DNA of 64,000 bases, taken from positions 27,584,729 to 27,648,728 of the forward strand of contig CM034309.1 of the NCBI GenBank assembly GCA_019925795.1, given 5' to 3'. Positions within the stretch are counted from its first letter, which is position 1, and the number at the start of each line of letters is the position of its first letter. The stretch is from Dendrobium chrysotoxum. Lineage: Eukaryota; Streptophyta; Magnoliopsida; Asparagales; Orchidaceae. This document shows positions 1 through 8,825 of this stretch, one piece after another. The notes below the pieces were generated by a model, which saw only the letters and a program-made list of their open reading frames with translations, did not search any database and had not been told where the DNA came from. The position numbers were made by a program, and so were the translations under genes.

Positions 1-1
1 G

Positions 2-994
2 AACAAGGGTAAGTTCAATAAAAACTTTAAGGGTTCATCTGAATCGGTTTGTTTTGAATGCAGGAAGCCCGGACACATTAAGGCTGATTGTCCGACACTT
101 AAAGCTCATCCAAGCAAGGAGAAGGGTGAGGAGAAACCAAAGTTCAGAAAGGACAAGAAGCGGATTCAGAAGGCGTTCTGGGCAGACTCTGCATCCGACT
201 CTTCTGAGACTGAAGCTGAAGAGGAGGAAACAAACTTGTGTTTAATGGCTGATGATCACCCTGGTCAGTCCGACCAGGAAGAGGTATGTGAGCTTACTTA
301 CGATCAGTTATTTGAAGTTTCTGAAAAGATTCATACATCGTATAGGAAGCTTAAGAAAACCCATGCTAGTTTGAAACTAGATTATCTGACTTTGCAAAAA
401 GAGCATGAAGTGTTGATTAAGGATCATTCCACCATTGATAGCAATCACATGTCTTTACTAGATGAGTTTGATGAACTGAATAAAAAACATTCTGATTTAA
501 TTGTTGAGCATAACTTGTTAAAAACATCGCATGATGAATTAGAACTTGCTTTTAAGAAAGTGAATGATTTGGCATCTGAGTTAGAAAGTATTGAAAGTGC
601 AAAAATGTTTTAAATTGGAAGTTTAAACAAACACATTGAGTTTTTGAAAGTGAAAATTAGTGCTTTTGAAAATAACAAAACACCGCCTACTTTTGAACAA
701 TTTTATGCACCGCCACCTTTTAAAAATTCTGTTGCAAGTTCTTCAAAGCATGTTTCATACACTACTAGGAAGAGGCACTATCACTCACGACGTTTAGTTA
801 ATCCTTTTCCTGGTGTTAGATATTTTTCATGTGGCATGGTAGGACATATATCACACACTTGTACTATTCACCGTAGTACACATTGGGTGTGGAGACCCAA
901 ACTGCCTGTTGCACAGCACAGCACGCATGCATCGCATTCTTCTTTTCATAAGAAGGAACCCAAACCTGTTTGGGTTCCTAAGACTGACATTTGA
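2..994 (+). pseudogene. gag remnant of the Sirevirus-type element
   Basis: Frame 2 opens inside gag. A CCHC zinc knuckle (CFECRKPGHIKADC) is encoded at about 50-91, followed by a Lys/Glu-rich linker and, at about 300-600, a long heptad-like coiled coil (TYDQLFEVSEKI onwards), as usual for Sirevirus Gag. A stop at 611-613 interrupts it. The next frame (644-994) has a second zinc-knuckle-like site near 820-858 whose first Cys position holds Tyr (YFSCGMVGHISHTC), and ends in the KPVWVPK motif that precedes protease. Gag would form the virus-like particle and bind RNA. The start is outside the window. The stop and the altered knuckle show decay. Confidence 0.88.
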
Positions 995-1005
995 TGATTT
1001 TGTAG

Positions 1006-3761
1006 GTGTGCTCTCACACAAGACCTCGTGAGAGCATGTGGTACCTGGACAGCGGATGTTCTAGACATATGACTGGAGATGCAAATCAGTTCATTTCGCT
1101 GGATGCCAGAGCTGGAGGCAAGGTTACACTTGGAGATAACACCACCAGGAAGGTGGTAGGCACAGGTATAATTGGTGATTCAAAGAACTTTATGATTGAT
1201 AATGTTTTGCTTGTAGATGGACTGAAACATAACCTGCTGAGCATCAGTCAACTCTGCGACAAGGGATACAGCATCAAATTCCTGCCCACTGGCTGCATTT
1301 TAAGCTTAAATGATGAAGTTGTTTTGCAGGGGCAAAGGATCAACAACGTCTACAAGCTGGATGTAAGTAGCATTAAATCTGATAATTCAATTTGCTTAAA
1401 AACTACTGCTGATGAGTCTTGGTTATGGCATAGGAGATTGTGTCATACCAGTATGAAAACCCTTAGGAGAGTCACCCAAAAGGACTTAGTTAGAGGTGTG
1501 CCCAAGCTTAAGTTCACTAAGGATCACCTGTGTGATGCCTGTCAGTTGGGGAAGCAAGTCCAGTCCTCTTTTCACTCTGTTAAGGACATTAGCACCTCTA
1601 GACCTTTAGAAGTTCTTCACATGGACCTCTTTGGACTCATTAGCACTGCCAGCTTAGGGGAAGAGTCTATGGTTTTGTGATTGTTGATGATTATTCAAGG
1701 TTCACTTGGGCTAAGTTTTTGTCACACAAATCTGAGTCATATGATGAGTTTAGATCTTTCTCTACTTGGATTCAGAAGAAGTTAGGATGTGAGATTATTA
1801 CCATCCATAGTGATCACGGAGGGGAGTTTGAAAATGAAAGATTTAAAAGTTTTTGTGAGGATTATGGGATTAGTCACAATTTTTCAGCTCCTAGGACCCC
1901 TCAGCAGAACGGGGTAGCTGAAAGGAAGAACAGGACCTTAGTGGAAGCCGCTAGAGCCATGCTTGCCGAGTATTCACTTCCAAAATACTTTTGGGCTGAA
2001 GCGGTGAACACTGCCTGTTATGTGCTGAATAGGGTGAATGTGAGAGTCAAACTGAACAAGACACCTTATGAGATCATTAAGGGTAGAACCTCAAACCCCA
2101 TTGCCTAGAGATTGGAGATATTCTTCGAGTCATCCTAAAGAACTGATCTTAGGAGACCCTTCTGAAGGTGTTAGGACTAGGCATGGACTTAGGAAGGAAG
2201 TAAACCATTCTGCCTTTATCTCAATGACTGAACCCACCAACATCAATCAAGCCCTGTCGGATGAATTTTGGATTTTAGCTATGCAGGAAGAATTGAATCA
2301 ATTTGTAAGGAATGATGTTTGGGAGTTAGTAGAAAGACCTAAAAATCAAAGTATTGTGGGAACCAAGTGGGTCTTTAAGAATAAGATGAATGATTCTGGT
2401 GTGGTGGTGAGAAATAAGGCAAGATTGGTGGCTAAGGGGTATAATCAGATAGAAGGGATAGATTTTGAGGAAACTTTTGCCCCTGTAGCTAGATTTGAAG
2501 CCATTAGAGTGCTACTAGCCTTTGCCTGTTATAAGGGATTTAAGCTGTTTCAAATGGATGTCAAGAGTGCCTTTTTAAATGGGGTAATTAAAGAAGATGT
2601 TTTTGTAGAACAACCCCCAGGTTTTGAGAGTTCCCAATATCCAAGTCATGTCTATAAATTAAAAAAGGCCTTATATGGATTGAAATAGGCACCCAGAGCT
2701 TGGTATGAGAGGCTTAGCACATTCCTGTTAGAAAGAGAGTTTGTTAAGGGGAGCGTAGACACCACCCTTTTTCTGAGGAGATTAGGAGATGACTTACTCA
2801 TTGTCCAGATCTATGTTGATGATATAATTTTTGGATCTTCTGATAAATACTTATGTGAAGAGTTTTCTAAAACAATGAGTAAAGAGTTTGGATGAGTATG
2901 ATGGGAGAATTGTCCTACTTTTTGGGGTTTAGCATAAGGCAAACGGATGATGGAACCTTTCTCAATCAATCAAAATACACTAAGGACATTTTGAAGAAAT
3001 ATGAAATGGACAAAGCCAAGCGAATCAATACTCCCATGCCCTCCTCAGTTCAGTTAGATAAGGATTCAAAGGGAAAATCTGTTGATCAGAAGAAGTATAG
3101 AGGGATAATAGGGTCACTGCTTTACCTGACTGCTAGCCGACCTGATATCATGTTTAGTGTCTGTCTTTGTGCTAGGTTTCAGGCTGATCCTAAAGAGTCC
3201 CACCTGACTGCTGTTAAGAGAATTCTTAGATATCTTTTAGGAACCCCAAACCTAGGAATTTGGTACCCTAGGCACAGCACCTCTTTTGAGATCATTGGAT
3301 ATTCTGATTCTGACTTTGCGGGGTGTAGGGTGGATAGGAAGAGTACTTCTGGGACTTATCAATTTATAGGACAGTCGTTAGTCTCCTGGTCCAGTAGAAA
3401 ATAGAACTCAGTTGCACTTTCCACTGCTGAAGCTGAGTACATTGCCTTAGGGAGTTGTGTGGCCCAAGTTCTTTGGTTGAAGCAGCAAGTCTTGGATTTA
3501 GGAGTACCTGTTGGCACAATTTCTGTTCTGTGTGATAATACTAGTGCCATCTGTATCTCTAAGAATCCAATCCAACATTCTAGGACCAAACACATTGACA
3601 TTAGGCATCACTTCATTAGGGACCATGTTACAAAAGGGGACATTGAGCTACACCACGTAGCAACTGAAAATCAGCTGGCTGACATATTCACTAAACCACT
3701 GGCCTTTGACTCATTCAGCATTTTGAGAACCAGATTAGGAGTGATTGATATAAATGCTTGA
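1006..3761 (+). pseudogene. pol remnant (protease, integrase, RT, RNase H) of the Sirevirus-type element
   Basis: Protease: the aspartic motif LDSGCSRHMTG is near 1045. The integrase zinc-binding region HRRLCH...CDAC runs about 1428-1545, and the integrase core has VDDYSRF (about 1683), HSDHGGEF (about 1808) and VAERKNR (about 1915). RT: TKWVFKNK (about 2365), QMDVKSAFLNG (about 2551) and YVDD at 2812-2823. RNase H: YSDSDFAGC (about 3301), STAEAEY (about 3422), CDNTSAI (about 3530) and TKHIDIRHH (about 3586). Damage: a frameshift near 1660; an in-frame stop at 2106-2108 next to a deletion that joins the integrase core to the RT N-terminal part and removes the integrase C-terminus; a stop at 2686-2688; a frameshift near 2890; a stop at 3402-3404. 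The product would copy and integrate element RNA; this copy cannot. Confidence 0.93.
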
Positions 3762-4430
3762 TTCTGATGACTGCTGATTTATGATTGTTATAATTGGTAT
3801 TCTGATTTCTGTTAGTTAGTTTTTGTATTGTGATTTCTGATTTCTGTTAGTTAGTTTTGGTTTGATTATTTGCTTTCAATTGATTTTATTTCTTCTGCTG
3901 ATTTCTGTGTTACCCTTTTTGTTAGTTTGATTTGAGTATTTACTTTGCTATGATTTTCTACCTGTTTTTTTTTTATGCTTTTCAAGATCTGATCACCGCT
4001 CACTACTTCTGGTGATCTGAATTTTGACTGAGAGTTTTTACCTTGTTTTGGTTTGGAAGCTGATAAGCAGTGATTGACTTCGCTGAATCTGTTAAAGGGA
4101 AGAAACATTGATAATTGTTTCTCTTCCTCTAACTCCTTTACTGGTGTATAGTTTCTTTTGAATAAAAATCCTTTTCAAAATTAAAATGTTAGTTTTTGAA
4201 ATAGAGATTATTTTATCTTCCTACAGTAATCTGCCTCATATCAATAGTGTTTTTCAAAGTCTTGAGTCATTAGTTTGATTTTCTAAACCAAGTGATTGCA
4301 TTTATCATATGTTGTATGGGTTTTGTTTTGTGAATCGTTCTTCCTTACTGCGGAGAGTCATCTCCTATGTCTGGAAGATAATCTCACAGCTGAGACTCTT
4401 TAATGATTATGAAAAGGAGAAAGCTTATAA

Positions 4431-4590
4431 AAGATGCGCAGTGCGCCAGATAATTTGAAAAAGAGGCATAAAATGAGCCCAAAACTGAAAAGATGCGAAA
4501 TTGCCAAATTGGATACACAAAGTGTATCAAAAATCAAAAGATGTGCAAAGCGCCAACCAATTTGCAAAAGAGGTACAAAATGAGCCCAAC
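4431..4590 (+). repeat. GCGC palindrome module, shared with element A
   Basis: The segment has short imperfect palindromes, AAAGATGCGCAGTGCGCC, ATACACAAAGTGTAT and GATGTGCAAAGCGCC, separated by AAAAATCAAAAGATG-like spacers and two GAGGnAnAAAATGAGCCCA boxes (about 4462 and 4572). Closely similar sequence occurs in the interior of element A (19550-19695) in the same direction relative to each element's sense strand. No function is known to me. Confidence 0.6.
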
Positions 4591-5125
4591 ACAAGCTTTC
4601 TTTCCTTTCAGATTATTAAATGTCTTAATAAAATCTGTGCGCCACTTAATATTTTCAAAAGCTTGAGTCTTGAAAATCCTGATTTCTGATTTTTTAATTT
4701 GTAATACTATTATATCAGATATTTTTTTGGAACGAGGCTTGAAAGGATTTCTTTTCAAATCTAATGTCTTTTATTCTGAATCGGATTTTTGTTTTGAAAG
4801 GGGTTTGCATCGATAAGGTGCCCGGGGTCGGCGCTACGAACGTTGATTATTTCCAACCTTTTCTGGATTTCAGCGTTGTCAATCGTCCTGTCATTGGTTT
4901 TCGAATCTAAAGTCAAGGAAAAATTCTGATTTTCTAAGAGCAGTGTAATCAAAAATTTTAAATAAAAAAAATAAATATAAAAAAAAATAAAAAAAAATAA
5001 TACTTCTATGTGTTTTTTTTTATGTAAGTTTTATTCGTCTTTTTGTGATTTTGATTTCATGGTTGTGTTTTTTGGATCCTGATCGATCATCTTCATCCTC
5101 CATTCTTTTCTGCTTTTCTTCACAT

Positions 5126-5612
5126 CGTCCTGGACGATACACCTATCGTCCTGGACGATCCTCTTCGTCCTGGACGATCCAAAAAATCATCCTGGACGAT
5201 TCATTCAAAATCATTCCCACTGCTCCTGCTGCTGAAACAACCCCAATTATTGGTGATCGTCCTGGACGATAATTACATCGGCCTGGACGATATGATCCAT
5301 ATCTTCCTGATACGATCAAATGGCTGACATTGCACCAATTATTGCCCATCGTCCTGGACGATCCACCTCATCGTCCTGGACGATCCACGTGTCAGCCACT
5401 GGACGATTGGAATTCGGCCCGTCCGACGTATTTATTGCATATCGTCCTGGACGATCCACCTAATCGTCCTGGACGATACTTTTCGTCAACGGTCGTCCAG
5501 CCTGACTCCTCGGGACGATCGCCTGTGTCTAATCGTCCTGGACGATCTCTGATCGTCCTGGACGATCGGACCGCCTTTTTGACCAATCGTCCAGAACGTC
5601 ATAAATGACCGC
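5126..5612 (+). repeat. Cluster 1 of the 15-bp palindrome ATCGTCCTGGACGAT
   Basis: About twelve full or near-full copies of ATCGTCCTGGACGAT, a palindrome around a central base, lie in less than 500 bp, often in pairs separated by 5-8 bp, with extra half sites. Examples start near 5127, 5147, 5167, 5258, 5348, 5370, 5440, 5463, 5530 and 5551. The cluster sits just upstream of the accessory ORF. Sireviruses are known for CG-rich palindromic repeats in the LTR; this cluster is outside the LTR. Confidence 0.9.
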
Positions 5613-5721
5613 ATAGTCCCGGACGATCCGCCCGTTTTCTATTTAAACAGCGGTTTTCTTCATGTTTTTCACACCGTTTTTCCTCCACTTTCCTTCTCCT
5701 TTCCTCCTCTCTGGTTTCCTA

Positions 5722-6861
5722 ATGGCTGGTGGCAAAAGATCTCGTCAAAAGGGGGCCAGTTCGTCCCGGGGACATGTAGATCCTCGCTTCCCGAATGCCG
5801 CCGATCAGGCGGCTTTCGAATGCTATCGTAATGTAGGTATCACGCACTCCAAGATTGTCAATCCACGCAGTCTCACGTATCCCGTTTTAGACTTGTTCGC
5901 ACACACCTCCCTCACCTTCATTCTGACCTTAGCCTTTCCCTTCAATCTGGAACTCCTTCGCATCTTCTTTGCCAACTTGCGCATTTCCGCGGACTATTCC
6001 ACTCTTCGCTCCTACGTAAATCAACGCCCCGTGGAACTCACGACCCACGATTTTCACAATATCCTCAACTTGTCTATCACTGGCGACAAGATCCACACGA
6101 TCATCACCGATCCTGACTATGATTGGAGTGTCGCCAATCACTTCCTTCGTAATACCAACGCACCCTATCACGACAATGCTTGCACTTCCCTTCTCAAGGA
6201 CGCCCGGACCATTCAGCACGTCCTTCGTTCCTCCGTCATTCCAAAGGCGGGGGATCGGATTCACATTACCCCGCTCCTGTCCTTGACCACCTACTACATC
6301 ATGGCCCGTCGAGAATTTAATGCCTCTGATTTGATCATCCGATACATAGAACATCTCACCACCATTAGAGATCCGGGCCACAGGCGTCGCCCAAATCTAG
6401 CTTTAGGTCATCTCATTCACTATGCCTTAGAGACAAAATATGACCTTCAGTATCCTGTCCCTCCTGATGTCCCTCCTTCCTTCTTCACAAACAACTCATT
6501 CCACGTCCTACACAACACCCGCCTACATCCGGAACCTGCCCCGGATGTTGAGGAAGAAGAGGAAGAGGCTGCTCCAGTTCCTGCTGCACCAGAGGCACCT
6601 GCACCCCTTCGCATTGCCTCTCCCCTTGACCACCTGGTGCAGCGCTTCGACCAGTGGGAGGCCCATTTTGACTCCTACGTGGTTGCCCAGGAGCAGCAGC
6701 ACAACGAGGACCTCCAACGCTTCGCGGACTATGCTGCGCAGCAGCAGCAGCAGCACGACCAGGACATGGCCTGGTTTGGAGCTCACTTTCAGGCCATTCA
6801 CCATTACTTCTACCCTCCACCGCCACCTCCTTCTTCCGATTATGATCCGCCTCAGTTTTAG
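5722..6861 (+). CDS. Accessory ORF downstream of pol (plant-transposon-protein-like, low-complexity tail)
   Basis: An uninterrupted 379-residue ORF starting MAGGKRSRQKG at 5722; the same frame opens at 5662 (399 residues), but the extra 20 residues are only a hydrophobic translation of a T-rich leader, so I prefer 5722. Residues about 45-230 form a globular part with FFANLRIS, ELTTHDFHNILNL and TYYIMARREF, resembling the domain annotated as putative plant transposon protein that travels with plant LTR elements. Then follow an acidic run (EEEEEEAA), a Pro/Ala-rich linker, a Gln/His-rich probable coiled coil and a PPPPPP tail near the C-terminus. It is downstream of pol in sense orientation, where Sireviruses carry an envelope-like ORF, but I see no convincing transmembrane segment, so an envelope role is not supported. 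It is intact although gag and pol are broken. Function unknown. Confidence 0.72.
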   Translation: MAGGKRSRQKGASSSRGHVDPRFPNAADQAAFECYRNVGITHSKIVNPRSLTYPVLDLFAHTSLTFILTLAFPFNLELLRIFFANLRISADYSTLRSYVNQRPVELTTHDFHNILNLSITGDKIHTIITDPDYDWSVANHFLRNTNAPYHDNACTSLLKDARTIQHVLRSSVIPKAGDRIHITPLLSLTTYYIMARREFNASDLIIRYIEHLTTIRDPGHRRRPNLALGHLIHYALETKYDLQYPVPPDVPPSFFTNNSFHVLHNTRLHPEPAPDVEEEEEEAAPVPAAPEAPAPLRIASPLDHLVQRFDQWEAHFDSYVVAQEQQHNEDLQRFADYAAQQQQQHDQDMAWFGAHFQAIHHYFYPPPPPPSSDYDPPQF

Positions 6862-6948
6862 TTTTCTGTCGTGTTGTTGTTCTGTGTATGTTTTATTTTA
6901 TGTTTTATTTCCGTGTTTATGTTTCTCCCTCCTCCTTTTTGTGATGTC

Positions 6949-6959
6949 AAAAGGGGGAG
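6949..6959 (+). promoter_or_regulatory. Upstream duplicate polypurine tract
   Basis: AAAAGGGGGAG lies 181 bp before the LTR. Sireviruses often carry extra copies of the tract upstream of the functional one, which primes plus-strand DNA synthesis. Confidence 0.75.
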
Positions 6960-7115
6960 TCAGTTGTAGTCGTGTCGTGTATGTTTCTGTTTTCTATTTC
7001 ATGTTTTCTGTATTGTTTGAGCTGTTAAATGAAAATTAAAAAAAAAATGTTTGTTTTGTTTGATCTGCTAGTTTACCTTTGTTTTCAGACTAATTTACAA
7101 ATGTTTGCCATCATC

Positions 7116-7129
7116 AAAAAGGGGGAGAT
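7116..7129 (+). promoter_or_regulatory. Polypurine tract adjoining the 3' LTR
   Basis: AAAAAGGGGGAGAT directly precedes the LTR start TGTTGC at 7130. This is the expected RNase H-resistant primer for plus-strand DNA synthesis and fixes both the LTR boundary and the element's orientation. Confidence 0.9.
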
Positions 7130-7380
7130 TGTTGCAAATCTGGTTTTGATGATGACAAACATGTTTCCAGTGTGTTTTGCTTGGCTAATCTGTTTCAGGC
7201 ACAAAAGACCGCGAGCCACTCAAGCCAACTCAAGATCGGGTCCAAGTGTGTCAAATGTATGATTTTTCTTTTTATTGAGTCAATTGTAATGTAACTAATT
7301 CCCTAGCTAAGTAACCTTGCACACACACACTCAGAGGGAAAGATTGAGTGAATTAGAGTTTCTGTTGCAATTTTGTTCAG

Positions 7381-8062
7381 ATCGTCCTGGACTATATCCA
7401 CATCGTCCTGGACGATCCAGTTAAAACAGAAACCCTAATTAGGGTGACTAAGTTAAGAAGGACTGATTGAGCCGATCGTCCTGGACGATCTACGGATCGT
7501 ACGGGACGATATTCCCAAATCAGAAATTCTCAGCCGCCAGATTAAGTTAGGCAAGTTTTATTTTAAGTATTTTGGTCTGATCGTCCCGGACGATACGTGT
7601 ATCGTCCTGGACAATTCACTACAATCATGCCTAAATTAGTCTGGTAATTAAGGAAAGCAATTAATGTTTAATTGATACGATCACATCGTCCTGGACGATC
7701 GCAGGATCGTCCCGGACGATCGTGATCGTCTTGTGCATTTCAGCTGTACGTCCAGAACTATGTACAGGATGATTTGGGGCCTTTTTGAACTAACCGTACC
7801 GGACGATTACCCTATCGTCCGGGACGATCAAGTCATTTTTTGGTCGTCCAGCACAGATTTCTCTGGACGACCCGAACTGTCTTCTGGACGATTTCCTTCA
7901 ATTTGAACTAATCATCCCGGACGATCGCAGGATCGTACGGGACGATATGAACAACTTTTTCTACTGATCGTCCAGAAGAGTCAGATCGTCCAGGCTGAAA
8001 CAGCTGAATTTGAACTGATCGTACAGGACGATCTACCGATCGTCCTGGACGATCTTGGCCGA
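7381..8062 (+). repeat. Cluster 2 of the ATCGTCC(N)GGACGAT palindrome, inside the LTR
   Basis: About thirteen copies with variants at the centre (CCTGG, CCCGG, CCGGG) or one arm (ATCGTACGGGACGAT), again largely in pairs with 5-8 bp spacers. They lie upstream of the GA-rich microsatellite, where the LTR core promoter would be. Enhancer or protein-binding function is inference from what is known of Sirevirus LTR palindromes. Confidence 0.88.
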
Positions 8063-8324
8063 CAAGTTGAGATTTAGGGCAAATTTTAAGCCCTCCTTTA
8101 AAAGAACTTTTTCCTAGATTTGGAAAAATCTTTTGCTGCCTTCCTTCCCTGAGAAATCCTAGAGAGAGAGAGAGTTGGGAGAGAGAGAAGAGATCTTGTG
8201 AGGGGGAGTTAGTGAGGGATTCACTAAGGTTGCTCCAAGCACGGATCAGAGTCGTCTTCTCCGCTCGTCGTTTGTCGTCTAGTCGGTGTTCTTCGTGGGA
8301 GGATCGTTCGCAAGAAGATCCGGG

Positions 8325-8455
8325 TTCTCTGCCCGCTTCAGGAGGAAGCGAAAGGAGTTCGTGGGTTCTCTGCCCGCTTCAGGTGGAAGCAAAAGGAGTT
8401 CGAAGGTTCTCTGCCTGCTTCAGGAGGAAGCGAAAGGAGGTCGGGTTCTCTGCCT
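8325..8455 (+). repeat. Three tandem units of about 56 bp in the Sirevirus LTR
   Basis: GGTTCTCTGCC(C/T)GCTTCAGG followed by a GGAAGC(G/A)AAAGGAG part occurs three times in a row, with a fourth partial unit. Open reading frames here are only translations of the repeat. Confidence 0.85.
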
Positions 8456-8809
8456 CACCGTGTGGTGAAAAGGAGGTGTTTTGTACAGGCTTCTCCGCCT
8501 TGCTGTGGGAGCAAAAGGAGAGTCACTTTCGTTTAGTGCAATACCCGGAGGGGAGGCTCCGGGGAGTGGACGTAGGTCAAGTTGACCGAACCACTATAAA
8601 ATTTGGTTTGCTTTTCTGATTCAGTTTTTGCATTTTACTTTTCAATATAAACTGCTTGGGTGAATATCGTTGGTTGATCTTTTCGTTATTGTTTACTTGT
8701 TTCCGCTGCTAAGTATCGAAAAGATTTTTGTAGTTATCGTGAAATTTTTAAATAACCAATTCACCCCCCCTCTTGGTTAGCCTCGGGACTAGTTCACTAG
8801 GGCTTAACA

Positions 8810-8825
8810 TCCCTTTCAAACTTTC
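8810..8825. other. 16-bp spacer between the Sirevirus LTR and element A
   Basis: The sequence TCCCTTTCAAACTTTC belongs to neither the Sirevirus LTR nor the repeat shared by A's two ends. It should contain the Sirevirus target duplication (TCCCT) and the left flank of A, but it does not match the sequence right of A (AAGGT at 30645). Confidence 0.6.

Larger units (their letters stand above)
3762..5661 (+). other. Sirevirus post-pol non-coding region
   Basis: No credible ORF. The segment is T-rich with short direct repeats (TGATTTCTGTTAGTTAG twice at about 3803-3856), then a GCGC-palindrome module (4431-4590), an A-rich run at 4955-5000, and the palindrome cluster (5126-5612). Position between pol and an accessory ORF is typical of Sireviruses. 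Confidence 0.7.
1..8809 (+). mobile_element. Sirevirus-type Ty1/copia LTR retrotransposon, 3' portion, decayed
   Basis: The order on the plus strand is gag zinc knuckle, protease, integrase, reverse transcriptase, RNase H, a long non-coding stretch, an accessory ORF, polypurine tracts and a 3' LTR. This copia order (integrase before RT), the long coiled-coil gag tail, the extra ORF after pol and the duplicated AAAAGGGGGAG tract are Sirevirus traits. The 5' LTR, primer site and start of gag lie left of the window. The LTR runs TGTTGC to TTAACA, ending at 8809; the five bases after it (TCCCT) should be half of the target duplication, but the other half is out of view. The coding part has stops, frameshifts and a deletion, so this copy is dead. 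Confidence 0.93.
7130..8809 (+). mobile_element. Sirevirus 3' LTR (1680 bp)
   Basis: Begins TGTTGCAAATCTGG after the polypurine tract and ends GGGCTTAACA. Contains a (CA)n run at 7319-7330, a dense palindrome cluster (7381-8062), a GA-rich microsatellite (8161-8190) and a three-unit tandem repeat (8325-8455). The end carries the C-run (CACCCCCCCTCTTGG) common near Sirevirus LTR ends. The matching 5' LTR is outside the window, so age cannot be estimated here. Confidence 0.9.

Noticed and set aside
5662..5721. Hydrophobic 20-residue start of the accessory ORF as a signal peptide
   Set aside because: It translates a T/C-rich leader; the next Met at 5722 is followed by a basic, soluble-looking start. 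No other membrane segment supports an envelope protein.
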